The position numbers and the translations under genes are program-made. A stretch of 40,142 nucleotides of DNA from Actinomycetes bacterium (GTDB lineage: Bacteria > Actinomycetota > Actinomycetes > Streptosporangiales > Streptosporangiaceae), in the NCBI GenBank assembly GCA_021792405.1, contig JAJYUU010000027.1, positions 1 to 40,142 on the forward strand, read 5' to 3'. The stretch's first letter is position 1; the number at the start of each line of letters is the position of its first letter. Positions 1-7,482 of the stretch are shown here, piece by piece. The notes under the pieces were generated by a model. That model did no database searches, was not told where the DNA came from, and saw nothing but the letters and a program-made list of their open reading frames with translations.

Positions 1-685
1 CAGGTGGCAGCGCGCCGGATCCGCGGTCTTCATGCAGGCGGTGCGGGTGCTCGGTGTCCCCGCACGCCGCGCGCAGTGCCTGCAGCACGGCCGCGCCGTC
101 GGCGGCCGGCAACCGGACGGTCATCGCCAGCGACCCGTCATCGTCGACCCGGAACGAGCACCGGCGCGCGGTGGCGGCGTGCTGGTCATCGGCGCGGGGG
201 ACCCGGCGGTGCGCGGCGGCGAACCGCTCCAGCTGCCCGGCGGTCATCGGCCCGGCCAGCTCGGCCAGGCCCGCCTCGGTCTGCGCGGTGGCGATCCGGG
301 TCAGCGCCCGCACCTTCGCATACGACATCCGCCCGGCGGCGAACTCACCGATGATCACCGGCAGGTCCCGCAACGCCCGGGCGACCCGGACATGCTCGCG
401 CGCGGTGCCCGGCGCGACCTGGCACTTCCACGACAGCCACGCCGAGCACGACGGCAGGTCCCAGCTCGCCCAGCCCTGCCGCGCGTCAAAATCGCCGACC
501 AGCAGCAGGAACCGGCACGTCGCCGCGGCCAGATGCCCGGCCAGCTCACAGATCTCCGCTTCCAGCCGCTCCAGCGGCACCGCTGACACAGTCCCGTCGC
601 CGCCCGCCGCACCCCCGCCCGCCGCACCCCCGGCCACCGAGGTACCAGGCGCGACCTCACCAGCGTGCTCTGCTAATTCGCTCAT
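1..685 (-). CDS. DUF222 / 13E12-repeat HNH endonuclease-type protein, N-terminal part, cut by window edge
   Basis: The reading frame starts with ATG at 685 and stays open to base 1, giving 228 residues of a truncated protein. After a Gly/Ala-rich N-terminus (about residues 10-35) it carries the DUF222 signature: an acidic helix region, then WASWDLPSCSAWLSWKC, a block with ARALRDLPVI, the AGRMSYAKVRALTR helix and an MTAGQLERFA segment. These are typical of the actinobacterial 13E12 repeat family. Members usually end in an HNH nuclease domain, which would lie beyond the left edge. The family is multicopy in actinobacteria and often linked to mobile DNA; its biological role is poorly defined. 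Two palindromic sites lie just upstream (733-826) and may control it. Family assignment is firm; nuclease activity is inferred only. Confidence 0.85.
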   Translation of the reverse strand, partial: MSELAEHAGEVAPGTSVAGGAAGGGAAGGDGTVSAVPLERLEAEICELAGHLAAATCRFLLLVGDFDARQGWASWDLPSCSAWLSWKCQVAPGTAREHVRVARALRDLPVIIGEFAAGRMSYAKVRALTRIATAQTEAGLAELAGPMTAGQLERFAAAHRRVPRADDQHAATARRCSFRVDDDGSLAMTVRLPAADGAAVLQALRAACGDTEHPHRLHEDRGSGALPP

Positions 686-732
686 GTGTTTGATAGTAGA
701 CGCAGGCTCTGACAATCGGCCGGCCGGCAACA

Positions 733-826
733 GCGCGTTCCCGCGGAAACGCGGCACGACCAGGTGAGCCGAGGAGCGGCGCCCGGCCCGCGGCTGGTCG
801 CCGCCGCGTTTCCGCGGGAATGCGGC
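733..826. promoter_or_regulatory. Pair of near-identical palindromic sites upstream of the DUF222 gene
   Basis: Two 23-24 nt sites, 733-755 and 803-826, share the palindromic core TTyCCGCGGrAA followed by yGCGGCrCGAC. Because each site is nearly self-complementary, they are both direct and inverted repeats of one another, with about 70 bp between start points. They sit 50-140 bp upstream of the DUF222 start at 685, where an operator would be expected. A role as binding sites for a dimeric regulator is inference; a small mobile-element end is an alternative. Confidence 0.45.
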
Positions 827-875
827 GCGACGGACGATCGTGCGCGGACGCGCGATCCGATTTCGCGTTCAGTTG

Positions 876-1037
876 TCACGAGTCAGCGAAAATGGGCCGG
901 AGTCGAGACCAGCTGCTCTCGGTACACCACATAGGTATGCGGTCGAGCGGAGCCTCAACCTCGACCCGTATGGCGCCGTGCGACGGCTGGCCGGTCCAGA
1001 CGTCGATCCACTGCCCCTGCGGCAGCCTAGCCAAAGC
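876..1037 (-). pseudogene. Remnant of the C-terminal beta-sandwich of a GH31 alpha-glycosidase
   Basis: About 53 codons on the minus strand read ARLPQGQWIDVWTG, then VEVEAPLDRIPMW, ending at a TGA at 876. The pattern (LP-x-G-x-W-x-D-x-WTG, then EAPLDRIP) is the hallmark of the C-terminal region of family GH31 alpha-glucosidases and alpha-xylosidases. The catalytic barrel that should precede it is missing: the frame further upstream is Arg-rich with no GH31 resemblance and runs into the unrelated gene at 1118. After DRIPMW the usual hydrophobic Gly-containing segment is also degraded. I read it as a relic left by a deletion or insertion in this accessory region. The similarity is short, so confidence is moderate. 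Confidence 0.5.
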
Positions 1038-1117
1038 GGCCGCATGAGTGGCAGCCCCGCGCCGCCGCCGAACCGCAGGCCGGCCGGCCCGCCAGGGCGC
1101 GCTCATCAACATTCTGA

Positions 1118-2926
1118 TCAGACTTGCCTGAGGGCGGGAACAAGGGATCCGGGGTCGCGCAGCATGATGGATGCCATGGTTTGCCACTCGTCCGCAGATG
1201 CCGCTCCGGCGGCGACCGGCGGCCCGGTTCCCAGGCCGCTAGCTGCCGGTTCGATGAACGGCTGGTAGGCCTTGAGGAACTCTTCGCGGGGGTGGTTGCG
1301 CAGCTCAATCGCTGAATCGACCATGTCAGACAGGCCGAACCTGGCCTGACTGAGGGTTTCCTCAAAGGCGCCGCGCAAGACGGTGGCGGTGTCGAGCAGC
1401 AAGTCCTGGAGTTGCGGCGTGTTGCCGGAGGGACGCAGGGCATCGATCGCGGCCTCGGTTACGTCTGTTAGTTCCCCTAGTTCCCGCAAGTTCATAGCTG
1501 TCACGCTGGCGGCGCCTGGTATGCGAACCCGCTCTGCCGAGTCGGCCAGGTTGCGCAAGCGGGCAGCCAGTGCAGGGCTGCCCCGCGGCACCAGTCTTGG
1601 CACCTGCGAGAGCGCGGAGGCCAGTCCGAGCACGGATGTCCATTGCTGCTGCTGCTGGATGTGGCCTTCCTCTTGATACTGGCGCAGTGCACGCAAAAAT
1701 CCCGCAGCGCAATCGAGGCCATCCAGCCGGAACAGCGCGTCCGGCAGGTCGGCTCCAAGGTTGAAGGCCCAGCGCATGCCGAGCGTATATAGCAGCATTC
1801 GGGCACGCAACGACCCAGGCGCATCTGGCTCTGCTAGGCGCTGCAGCGACACGGCCGCGTTGAACAGCCGGGCCGGAACCTGGTGCACTGCCGACTCGGC
1901 CGCCAGTGCGGTTACAGCGGACGAGGACTCGATCCGGGCCATGTCGGCGGCATCTTCGGTCCAGGGGCCGGCCAGCGTCCCGAGCTCATCCAGGACCGTG
2001 AGGGCTGCACGAGGCTTACTGTGCTCCAGCCCAAGTGCCGACAGGAGTTCGGCCGCCCGGTTCTCCTGGACCGGCAGGTCCCTGACGGTCGCCGCCAGGA
2101 TAGTCCGCAGCGTCCTGACGACGTCCGCGCCGCCAGCGCCCAGTACACGATCGGGAAGAATGACCCACAAATTGTTCCCAGCATTCCCCGCCGCGACAGA
2201 CAGCACCTGGCGCGCTGCGTTGTCGAACGGCACGGTGGGTTCCTGAAGCAGGTGCCACACACCCATCAGCGCGTAGTGGTAGATGAAGATCCGCATCAGT
2301 CGGCTCTGCCGGTCATCTAGGCCAGTCATAAGTTGCGCCACCAGCCCGACCGTCTGGTAGATGCCGATTCTGCGGGGTCGCCTATCGGCATCGAGATATC
2401 CAAGCAGCGGCGGGATAAGTGGAACAACTCGCTGGTTTCCGCGCAGCGGCTCGAGACCCTGCACTACGATGTCTGTGATCCGCTCCCTGGTCACTTCCTC
2501 CGTGCGGCCGATATCTTGCTGCAGTCGCTCGACGGTGGATGCCAGAGTGCCACTGATGAACAGCGGTGCCGTCTCAGCCGTCAGCTGTTCGGCGGCCGCG
2601 CTGACGAGAAGCTGAACAGTGCGGGCATCGCCCGGCAGGCCAGCATCCGCCTGACTGATCGGGTCGGCAAGGGCAGCGCCGATCAACGAAATGTTACTGC
2701 TGACCGTCGCCATGACTAGATCCCAGGCGCCGGAATCCCCGCTGTCGGGCCCAGGCGGCTCGTTGCCGGCGCTCACCCACATCTCCCGTACACGGCCGGC
2801 GTATTGCTCTGCCTGGGTCGGCCGGTATATCGGGAGCGCGAACTGCGAGATAATGCTGGCCTGCTCTGGCTCCTTCCGGACGCGCGCGTCCTCGTCTGGA
2901 TGGATGCCACCGTCTGGACCGCTCAC
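1118..2926 (-). CDS. Unrecognised large helical protein, partner of the KAP-type NTPase
   Basis: This is a 602-residue protein I cannot assign to a family. Its ATG at 2926 overlaps the stop of the upstream KAP-type NTPase gene (ATGA, 2926-2923), so the two are translationally coupled and very likely act together. It has no convincing signal peptide or membrane helix. The N-terminal 30 residues are charged and probably disordered. The rest looks mostly alpha-helical, rich in Leu/Ala with many AL, LL and RL pairs, as in HEAT- or TPR-like solenoids. A short Gln run (QQQQQ) lies near residue 425. No catalytic motif, zinc cluster or DNA-binding motif stands out. Possible roles are a cytosolic adaptor, sensor or effector for the membrane NTPase. 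Real coding is supported by its length, codon bias and coupling. Confidence 0.8.
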   Translation of the reverse strand: MSGPDGGIHPDEDARVRKEPEQASIISQFALPIYRPTQAEQYAGRVREMWVSAGNEPPGPDSGDSGAWDLVMATVSSNISLIGAALADPISQADAGLPGDARTVQLLVSAAAEQLTAETAPLFISGTLASTVERLQQDIGRTEEVTRERITDIVVQGLEPLRGNQRVVPLIPPLLGYLDADRRPRRIGIYQTVGLVAQLMTGLDDRQSRLMRIFIYHYALMGVWHLLQEPTVPFDNAARQVLSVAAGNAGNNLWVILPDRVLGAGGADVVRTLRTILAATVRDLPVQENRAAELLSALGLEHSKPRAALTVLDELGTLAGPWTEDAADMARIESSSAVTALAAESAVHQVPARLFNAAVSLQRLAEPDAPGSLRARMLLYTLGMRWAFNLGADLPDALFRLDGLDCAAGFLRALRQYQEEGHIQQQQQWTSVLGLASALSQVPRLVPRGSPALAARLRNLADSAERVRIPGAASVTAMNLRELGELTDVTEAAIDALRPSGNTPQLQDLLLDTATVLRGAFEETLSQARFGLSDMVDSAIELRNHPREEFLKAYQPFIEPAASGLGTGPPVAAGAASADEWQTMASIMLRDPGSLVPALRQV

Positions 2927-4809
2927 GCCGTTCCTCCGCCGGCTCCATAAGCTAGGGAAGCGGCGTCGTAGGCAGCCAGAACAATCGTTGCTACCTGCTG
3001 CGGTGACAACGACACATGCCGCTCCTCCGCAAGGGAATTAGCCATGCTCAAGTTCTCATGGAGGATTCCAAGGAGGGCGCGAATGGGCGGCCTGACCAGT
3101 TTGTCCTTCATCGTGAGCCAGTTGCCAAGGCCCTGCTGAACAGCGTCACCGACCGTGCTCAGATTCGCCTGCGCGGGCTGGTCCGTCGCCGGTGCAGGCG
3201 AGAGAAGCGCGCAGGCCAGACGCGCAAGAGAAGGAAAGTGGGTCGTGACCATTGCGGCCAGATCCTTTGGACCCGGCGGGCGAACGATGATTCCCGCAGG
3301 GCTTAGGTACTTCTCCTCGAAGAGCCGCTGGAGCCTTTCGCGGCGCGGCCACGGCGCAGCCGCGAACACCCCAAAGCGCAGCGCCATTGCCAGCGCATCG
3401 GCGCCGACAGGCGGTTTTCCCAGAAATCCGTCCAGATGCGCGAGCGGTTGGTCCTCGCGATTGCGGCGAGAAAAGACATTGGCGGCCGACTTCTGCGCAC
3501 CCTCCGGTGCAGACAACTGATGTTCGCCGCTGTCGTCTGAAGATGATGACGACAGGTTTCTCCGCTCTACGCTGAACTTGCTGCGCAGATCGTCCCAGAA
3601 CTCAAGGACCGTCTCAGCACTGCCGGTGTCAACGTCGCCGGCCACCTGACGTCCGAAGCGGTCGTCGTACAGGACAGCGTCCATGGAGGATGCTAGATCG
3701 GGCAAGACTGTTTGCATAGGATTAAATACCTTATAGCGTACTTGTGCATGAACGTACGGAATGATGACGGTTACATTAGAGATTGCAACTGAACGCCTGG
3801 CCAGCGTCAGGGCGGCCTGGGTGACCGCAGGGGCCGCGCGGTCGAGCTCATCAAGCACTACCACTGTGCCGCCGCGAGCCGCCTTACTGTGGGCGATGAT
3901 CCGTTCGAGGTGACGCTGCCACTGGATACTTGGAATGTCGAACCGCAACTCAAAGTTGGCCCTGCTGTTTCTCGGTCCCAGAGCAAGGCTCGACCGCGCC
4001 TCCCTCAAGGCGGTAACCCAGCGCTCAAGAAGAAAGATTGCTGGCACCCGTAGCCAGTTGAGGTGCGCCATGTAGGCGGGGTGGCTGAGCAGCGACTCGA
4101 AAATGGCAGCCTGCAGGTCGGCTTCCTTTTGCTGCTGCCAGACGTCCACCACCACCACAGCGGGCGCAGCGGGGTCAAGGTCCCATTCCTGTTTGAGCTG
4201 CTGGACGAGAAAGGACTTGCCCTCTCCCTGGCGGCCCTGGATGGGCAGCACGCGGTCGTAGTTGGCGTCCCTGATCAAGCGACGAAGTTTGTCGACGTCG
4301 TCTTGCTGGCACGGCAGAAGCCGGTAAGGCGGCTGCGCAGCTCGACCGCGCGCATGCGCCCAAGTCGCGTGTCGGTGCAGCAAGAGGATCTTCGCGAAGA
4401 CCATGGCGAGGATGAGCGCGGCCGGTATGCGAGCCCAAAGGTCGACAGTAGCCGTTTTGCTATGGTTCAAGGCATCTGGCAAGTCGACAACAAGCATGAT
4501 CGAGGCGGCAGCCGCCAGTACTGGGACGAGCCATGCGAGCCAAGGCAGCCATAAGTAAGCTGAGTAGGCGACGATTACAATCAGGACTAGCGCCGCCAGT
4601 GGGTAGACGCCGGGCAAGGCGCCGGGGGGTGTCATCGACAGGATCCCCGAAGGTAAGTGGTCGGCCAGCCAAGGCGGCCACCCGGACGCGCAAAGGCGGT
4701 CAGCGGTCAGCATAAGAAGGGCCAGCGCAAGTGCGGCGACGACGAGCAGCTGCCTAAGCCGCCAGGCCAATCCTTGCACTGCCCGAACCCCACGGCTGGC
4801 TGCTGTCAT
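2923..4809 (-). CDS. Membrane-anchored KAP-family-like P-loop NTPase
   Basis: This 628-residue protein has four predicted membrane helices at about residues 20-36, 66-88, 90-109 and 126-145, then a cytosolic P-loop domain. Walker A is GRQGEGKS (192-199). The second strand ends VVVVDVW (218-224), in the place of the F-N-x-W of KAP proteins. Walker B is VVVLDELDR (316-324), matching the (D/E)-x-L-D-R of KAP/STAND-like NTPases. A further strand, SNVTVIIPYVH, follows near 341-351. The C-terminal 200 residues are helical with a Ser/Asp-rich linker near 425. In the KAP family (Kidins220/ARMS, PifA) the NTPase sits against the membrane, and bacterial members include phage-exclusion proteins. The gene is first in a two-gene unit with the protein at 1118-2926. 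Low-GC patches, for example near 3710-3780, hint at acquisition by transfer. Substrate and trigger are unknown. Confidence 0.8.
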   Translation of the reverse strand: MTAASRGVRAVQGLAWRLRQLLVVAALALALLMLTADRLCASGWPPWLADHLPSGILSMTPPGALPGVYPLAALVLIVIVAYSAYLWLPWLAWLVPVLAAAASIMLVVDLPDALNHSKTATVDLWARIPAALILAMVFAKILLLHRHATWAHARGRAAQPPYRLLPCQQDDVDKLRRLIRDANYDRVLPIQGRQGEGKSFLVQQLKQEWDLDPAAPAVVVVDVWQQQKEADLQAAIFESLLSHPAYMAHLNWLRVPAIFLLERWVTALREARSSLALGPRNSRANFELRFDIPSIQWQRHLERIIAHSKAARGGTVVVLDELDRAAPAVTQAALTLARRSVAISNVTVIIPYVHAQVRYKVFNPMQTVLPDLASSMDAVLYDDRFGRQVAGDVDTGSAETVLEFWDDLRSKFSVERRNLSSSSSDDSGEHQLSAPEGAQKSAANVFSRRNREDQPLAHLDGFLGKPPVGADALAMALRFGVFAAAPWPRRERLQRLFEEKYLSPAGIIVRPPGPKDLAAMVTTHFPSLARLACALLSPAPATDQPAQANLSTVGDAVQQGLGNWLTMKDKLVRPPIRALLGILHENLSMANSLAEERHVSLSPQQVATIVLAAYDAASLAYGAGGGTA

Positions 4810-4861
4810 TGACGCCCCACCGCCTCCCTTTCGAATCTTCAGGCATAAAGGAGACGCTTAC

Positions 4862-4891
4862 CAAATAGCCTCGGGTTACTAGAAAAATCAA
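4862..4891 (-). promoter_or_regulatory. Possible promoter of the NTPase two-gene cassette
   Basis: On the minus strand TTGATT (4891-4886) is followed after 18 bp by TATTTG (4867-4862), 53 bp ahead of the ATG at 4809. A GGGAGG ribosome-binding sequence lies about 12-15 bases before that ATG. The -10 element is poor, so this is a tentative call supported mainly by the unusually AT-rich stretch. Confidence 0.3.
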
Positions 4892-4909
4892 GAGAATTGA
4901 CGGTCTCGA

Positions 4910-5110
4910 TCGACATCCTTGGCGCTGATCGCCGGGACGGTTTCGTACGTGCACATGCATCTGGTGGTGCAGTTGCATGGGCAGCCTGGGTGGGTCGGAC
5001 ACGATTTGGCGGTTGTCAGTTGCCGGCGGTCGCGGGACAGACGACCATCATGCTCGACCCGGTGGCGATGGTCGGTTCGGAGCGAGAACGGAACAAGGGC
5101 ATCTGGCCAC
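4910..5110 (+). pseudogene. Decayed DUF2637 / SpdB-like plasmid-transfer membrane protein fragment
   Basis: One plus-strand frame reads IAGTVSYVHMH, then LHGQPGWV (about 4922-4990). The adjacent frames continue with LSVAG and TIMLDPVAMV. In that order these resemble the (V/F)S(Y/F)xHMHxLA, HGEPGW and PLSVDG segments of actinobacterial DUF2637 (SpdB-like) proteins. The match is split over three frames with no usable start, so it can only be a frameshifted relic. DUF2637 proteins belong to conjugative plasmids and integrative elements, which supports past mobile DNA next to the NTPase cassette. The assignment rests on short motifs recognised by eye. The remainder of 4810-5178 holds only the upstream region of the NTPase gene. 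Confidence 0.42.
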
Positions 5111-5178
5111 AGTCACTCAGGCAGCCGCCCCGGCCGCCCGAGCTGGTCAAGACCTGGTCGGCGGTCATCCTCAGCACG

Positions 5179-5517
5179 TCACACCGCGGCCGGGCCACGC
5201 TCGCCGGTTCGCACCCGCAACGCGTCCTCGACCGGACTAATCCACAGTTTCCCGTCACCGATGGTGCCGGTATTGCTGACCTTGGCGATGGCCTCGGCGA
5301 CTGGCCAGGCCAGCTCGTCCGCGGTGAGGATGTCTATCCTGAGCTTTGCCAAGACCAGTGCTGCCGCATCTTCGGGCCGGTTCGGGCTGAGGTGCCCGAA
5401 CTGACGGCCGAAGCCGCGCACCTGCGTGGCGGTAAGGCCGCGCGCCCCGGCGGCGCATACCGCTTGGGTCACGTCATCGAGCTTGTCCGGCCTGACTATC
5501 GCGGTAACGAGCTTCAT
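5179..5517 (-). CDS. PII signal-transduction protein with atypical T-loop
   Basis: This 112-residue protein starts MKLVTAIVRPDKLDDV at the ATG at 5517, which is preceded by a strong GGAAGGGGGG sequence. The PII fold signatures are intact: VRGFGRQ (33-39), the B-loop TGTIGDGK (83-90) and the C-terminal RVRTGERG (101-108), which bind ATP/ADP at subunit interfaces. The T-loop (about 37-56) departs from the family. Where GlnB/GlnK have GHTEVYRGAEY, this one has GHLSPNRPEDAA, and residue 51 is Ala instead of the Tyr that is uridylylated or adenylylated. It therefore probably cannot be modified by GlnD and may bind different partners. No amtB or glnD is adjacent. A VOC-family gene lies 110 bp upstream on the same strand. 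Confidence 0.9.
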   Translation of the reverse strand: MKLVTAIVRPDKLDDVTQAVCAAGARGLTATQVRGFGRQFGHLSPNRPEDAAALVLAKLRIDILTADELAWPVAEAIAKVSNTGTIGDGKLWISPVEDALRVRTGERGPAAV

Positions 5518-5627
5518 CTCATGACCCCCCTTCCCCGGAATGCTGCGACGCGCACTCGCCGTGCGGGCAGGGCCGAAGGTCCGTTCACAGCCTGGCGGAC
5601 GGCACTCAACCCCCCGGCACATGCGTG

Positions 5628-6035
5628 TCAGGAGTCGTCGGAGCTGATGGCTTCGTAAGTGTGCAGCTGGATGCGCAGACCGGACGGGTCGGTGACGTTC
5701 AGTGCCCAGCCCAGGTGAGCCTGCCGTGGACCGGAATGGCTGACGCCGAGCTCGGTCAGCCGCGCGGCCCAGGCCGCCAGATCTTCCTGGCTGGCGACCC
5801 GGAAGCTGAGCACTGCCACGCCGTCGGCCGGCTGCACCGCCAGCGCGAGATCGGCTGGCCGGCACAGCTGCAGCAGCATCCCTTCCGGATGCTCGAGCAC
5901 GATCCTGGTCACGAAGTCCTCGGCTTCCTCGATAAGGATGCGCTCGAAGCCGAACACGCGCTCGTACCAGTCGCTGGCACGATCCAGGTCCGTCGCCGCC
6001 AGGCTAACGTGGTGGAACCCGCAGATGCGTAGCAC
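5628..6035 (-). CDS. VOC-superfamily (glyoxalase/bleomycin-resistance-like) protein
   Basis: This 135-residue, single-domain protein starts at GTG 6035. It opens with GFHHVSLAATDLDRASDWYERVFGF, split here as GFHHVSLAATDLD and WYERVFGF, the usual first beta-alpha-beta unit with a metal-ligand His. It ends with LNVTDPSGLRIQLHTYE, the conserved DP-x-G-(L/N)-x-(I/V)-(E/Q) strand of VOC proteins. Members are metal-dependent lyases, dioxygenases, isomerases or drug-binding proteins, and sequence alone does not fix the substrate. Upstream there is no clear Shine-Dalgarno sequence; TAAAGT lies six bases before the GTG, so a leaderless transcript is possible. It precedes the PII gene on the same strand. 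Confidence 0.88.
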   Translation of the reverse strand: MLRICGFHHVSLAATDLDRASDWYERVFGFERILIEEAEDFVTRIVLEHPEGMLLQLCRPADLALAVQPADGVAVLSFRVASQEDLAAWAARLTELGVSHSGPRQAHLGWALNVTDPSGLRIQLHTYEAISSDDS

Positions 6036-6150
6036 AGCCCGACTTTAACCGGGCACCCCGCGGTCGCCCTGGCCGACTTAGCGCTACCGCAGCTCCGTCG
6101 TCTGCGGGCGCAGGCAGAGTAGCCAGAAGTCTGACGACAGGGGCATCCTC

Positions 6151-7482
6151 GTGCGACAGCATGGTCGCGTGGCAGGTCACCAGCAGTCCCGGCGGGCTGA
6201 ACTCAGCCGGCCGCCAGGCTCCCGGCCGCTGCCTGGGGCCGCTGCCCAGACGCTGCCCGAGGCGGGCGCCAAGACGGTGCTCTTCCTCGTCGCCGACACG
6301 GGGGGCGGGCACCGGCGCGCAGCCGAGGCGGTCACCGAGGCGCTGATGGCGCGCTACCCGGGGCAGTTCCGGCCGGTGCTCTGTGATCCGCTGGCTGGCC
6401 CGGCAGCAGCCCGGCCGCTTCGCTGGCTGGCCCGCCGTTACGGGCCGGTAGTCCGTTCTGCACCCTGGGCCTGGGGCGCCGCCTACTACCTCACCAGCTC
6501 CAGGCCGGTCATGGCGGTGCTCTGGCGCACAGTGTTCGCACTCGCGGACCGACCGGTAAAACGGGCCGTCGCCGCGTCCAGGCCGGCCGTCGTGGTGTCC
6601 TGCCACCCGCTGACCGGCCGGGCAGCCGGCCGTGCCGCGCAGCGGATACCCGTGGTCACGCTGGTCACCGACCTGGTCAGCGTCCACCCGTCGTGGCGGT
6701 ACCAGGGCTCATCGCAGGTCGCGGTGCCGACCGCGCAGGCAGGCACCAGGCTGGCCGCCGCCCCCGGCTCCGTCGGGTGCACTGTCACTGGCCTGCCGAC
6801 CGCAGTTGGCTCGCTGCCCGGTCCGCTGCAGGCCGGCGAGCGCGCCAGGTTGCGCCGCAGGCTCGGCGTCGCCGAGGGTGACTTCCTCGTGCTGCTCACC
6901 GGCGGGGCCGAGGGGTGCGGTCGCCTGGGGCGGCGGGCCAGAGCGATCTTGCGGGCCAGAGACGAGGTCCACGTCGTGGTCATCTGCGGCCGGAATGAGC
7001 GGTTGCGCCGCCGGCTGAGCGCCGTCCGCTCCGGCCAGGGCCGGCTGACGGTCCTGGGGTTCGTCACGAACGTCGGCGACTGGCTTCGCTGCGCCGACGT
7101 GGTGGTTACCAAGGCCGGTCCCGGCATCATCGCCGAGGCAGCCTGCTGCGCCACGCCGATGCTGCTGACCTCGCATCTGCCGGGCCAGGAGCGCGGCAAT
7201 GCCGAGTGGGTGACCCAGGCCGGAGCCGGCCGCTCCGCGCGCGGCATCCGGAGCATGCTGCGCGCGCTCGGCGAACTGGCCACCGACCCTGGCGCGCTCG
7301 CCCTGCTGCGCGCGGGCAGCCGTGCGCTGGCCAGGCCGGCCGCGGCGACGCAGGTGGCTGACCTGATCGCCGCGCAGGCGGCGGCACAGCCCGCTCCGCA
7401 GGCGGCGGCACAGTCCGCTCCGCAGGCGGCGGATGCCAGCTGGACCGGTCGCTGCCAGCTGACCAGCGCGGTGCCGCGATGA
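6151..7482 (+). CDS. MGDG-synthase/GT28-like glycosyltransferase
   Basis: This 443-residue protein resembles monogalactosyldiacylglycerol synthase and processive diglucosyl-diacylglycerol synthase enzymes (GT-B fold, family 28). The N-terminal domain has VLFLVADTGGGHRRAAEA (about 43-60), the lipid-acceptor glycine loop, and SCHP...VTDLVSVHPSW near 150-182. The C-terminal nucleotide-sugar domain has VVICGRNERL (277-285) and TKAGPGIIAEA (320-330), the UDP-sugar-binding signature. The first 38 residues are not conserved, so the GTG at 6151 is uncertain and an internal start is possible. The C-terminus has an Ala/Gln/Pro-rich repeat (AAQ[PS]APQA). It overlaps the next gene by ATGA, which suggests a shared role in glycolipid or glycan metabolism. 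Acceptor and donor are not determinable here. Confidence 0.82.
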   Translation: MRQHGRVAGHQQSRRAELSRPPGSRPLPGAAAQTLPEAGAKTVLFLVADTGGGHRRAAEAVTEALMARYPGQFRPVLCDPLAGPAAARPLRWLARRYGPVVRSAPWAWGAAYYLTSSRPVMAVLWRTVFALADRPVKRAVAASRPAVVVSCHPLTGRAAGRAAQRIPVVTLVTDLVSVHPSWRYQGSSQVAVPTAQAGTRLAAAPGSVGCTVTGLPTAVGSLPGPLQAGERARLRRRLGVAEGDFLVLLTGGAEGCGRLGRRARAILRARDEVHVVVICGRNERLRRRLSAVRSGQGRLTVLGFVTNVGDWLRCADVVVTKAGPGIIAEAACCATPMLLTSHLPGQERGNAEWVTQAGAGRSARGIRSMLRALGELATDPGALALLRAGSRALARPAAATQVADLIAAQAAAQPAPQAAAQSAPQAADASWTGRCQLTSAVPR

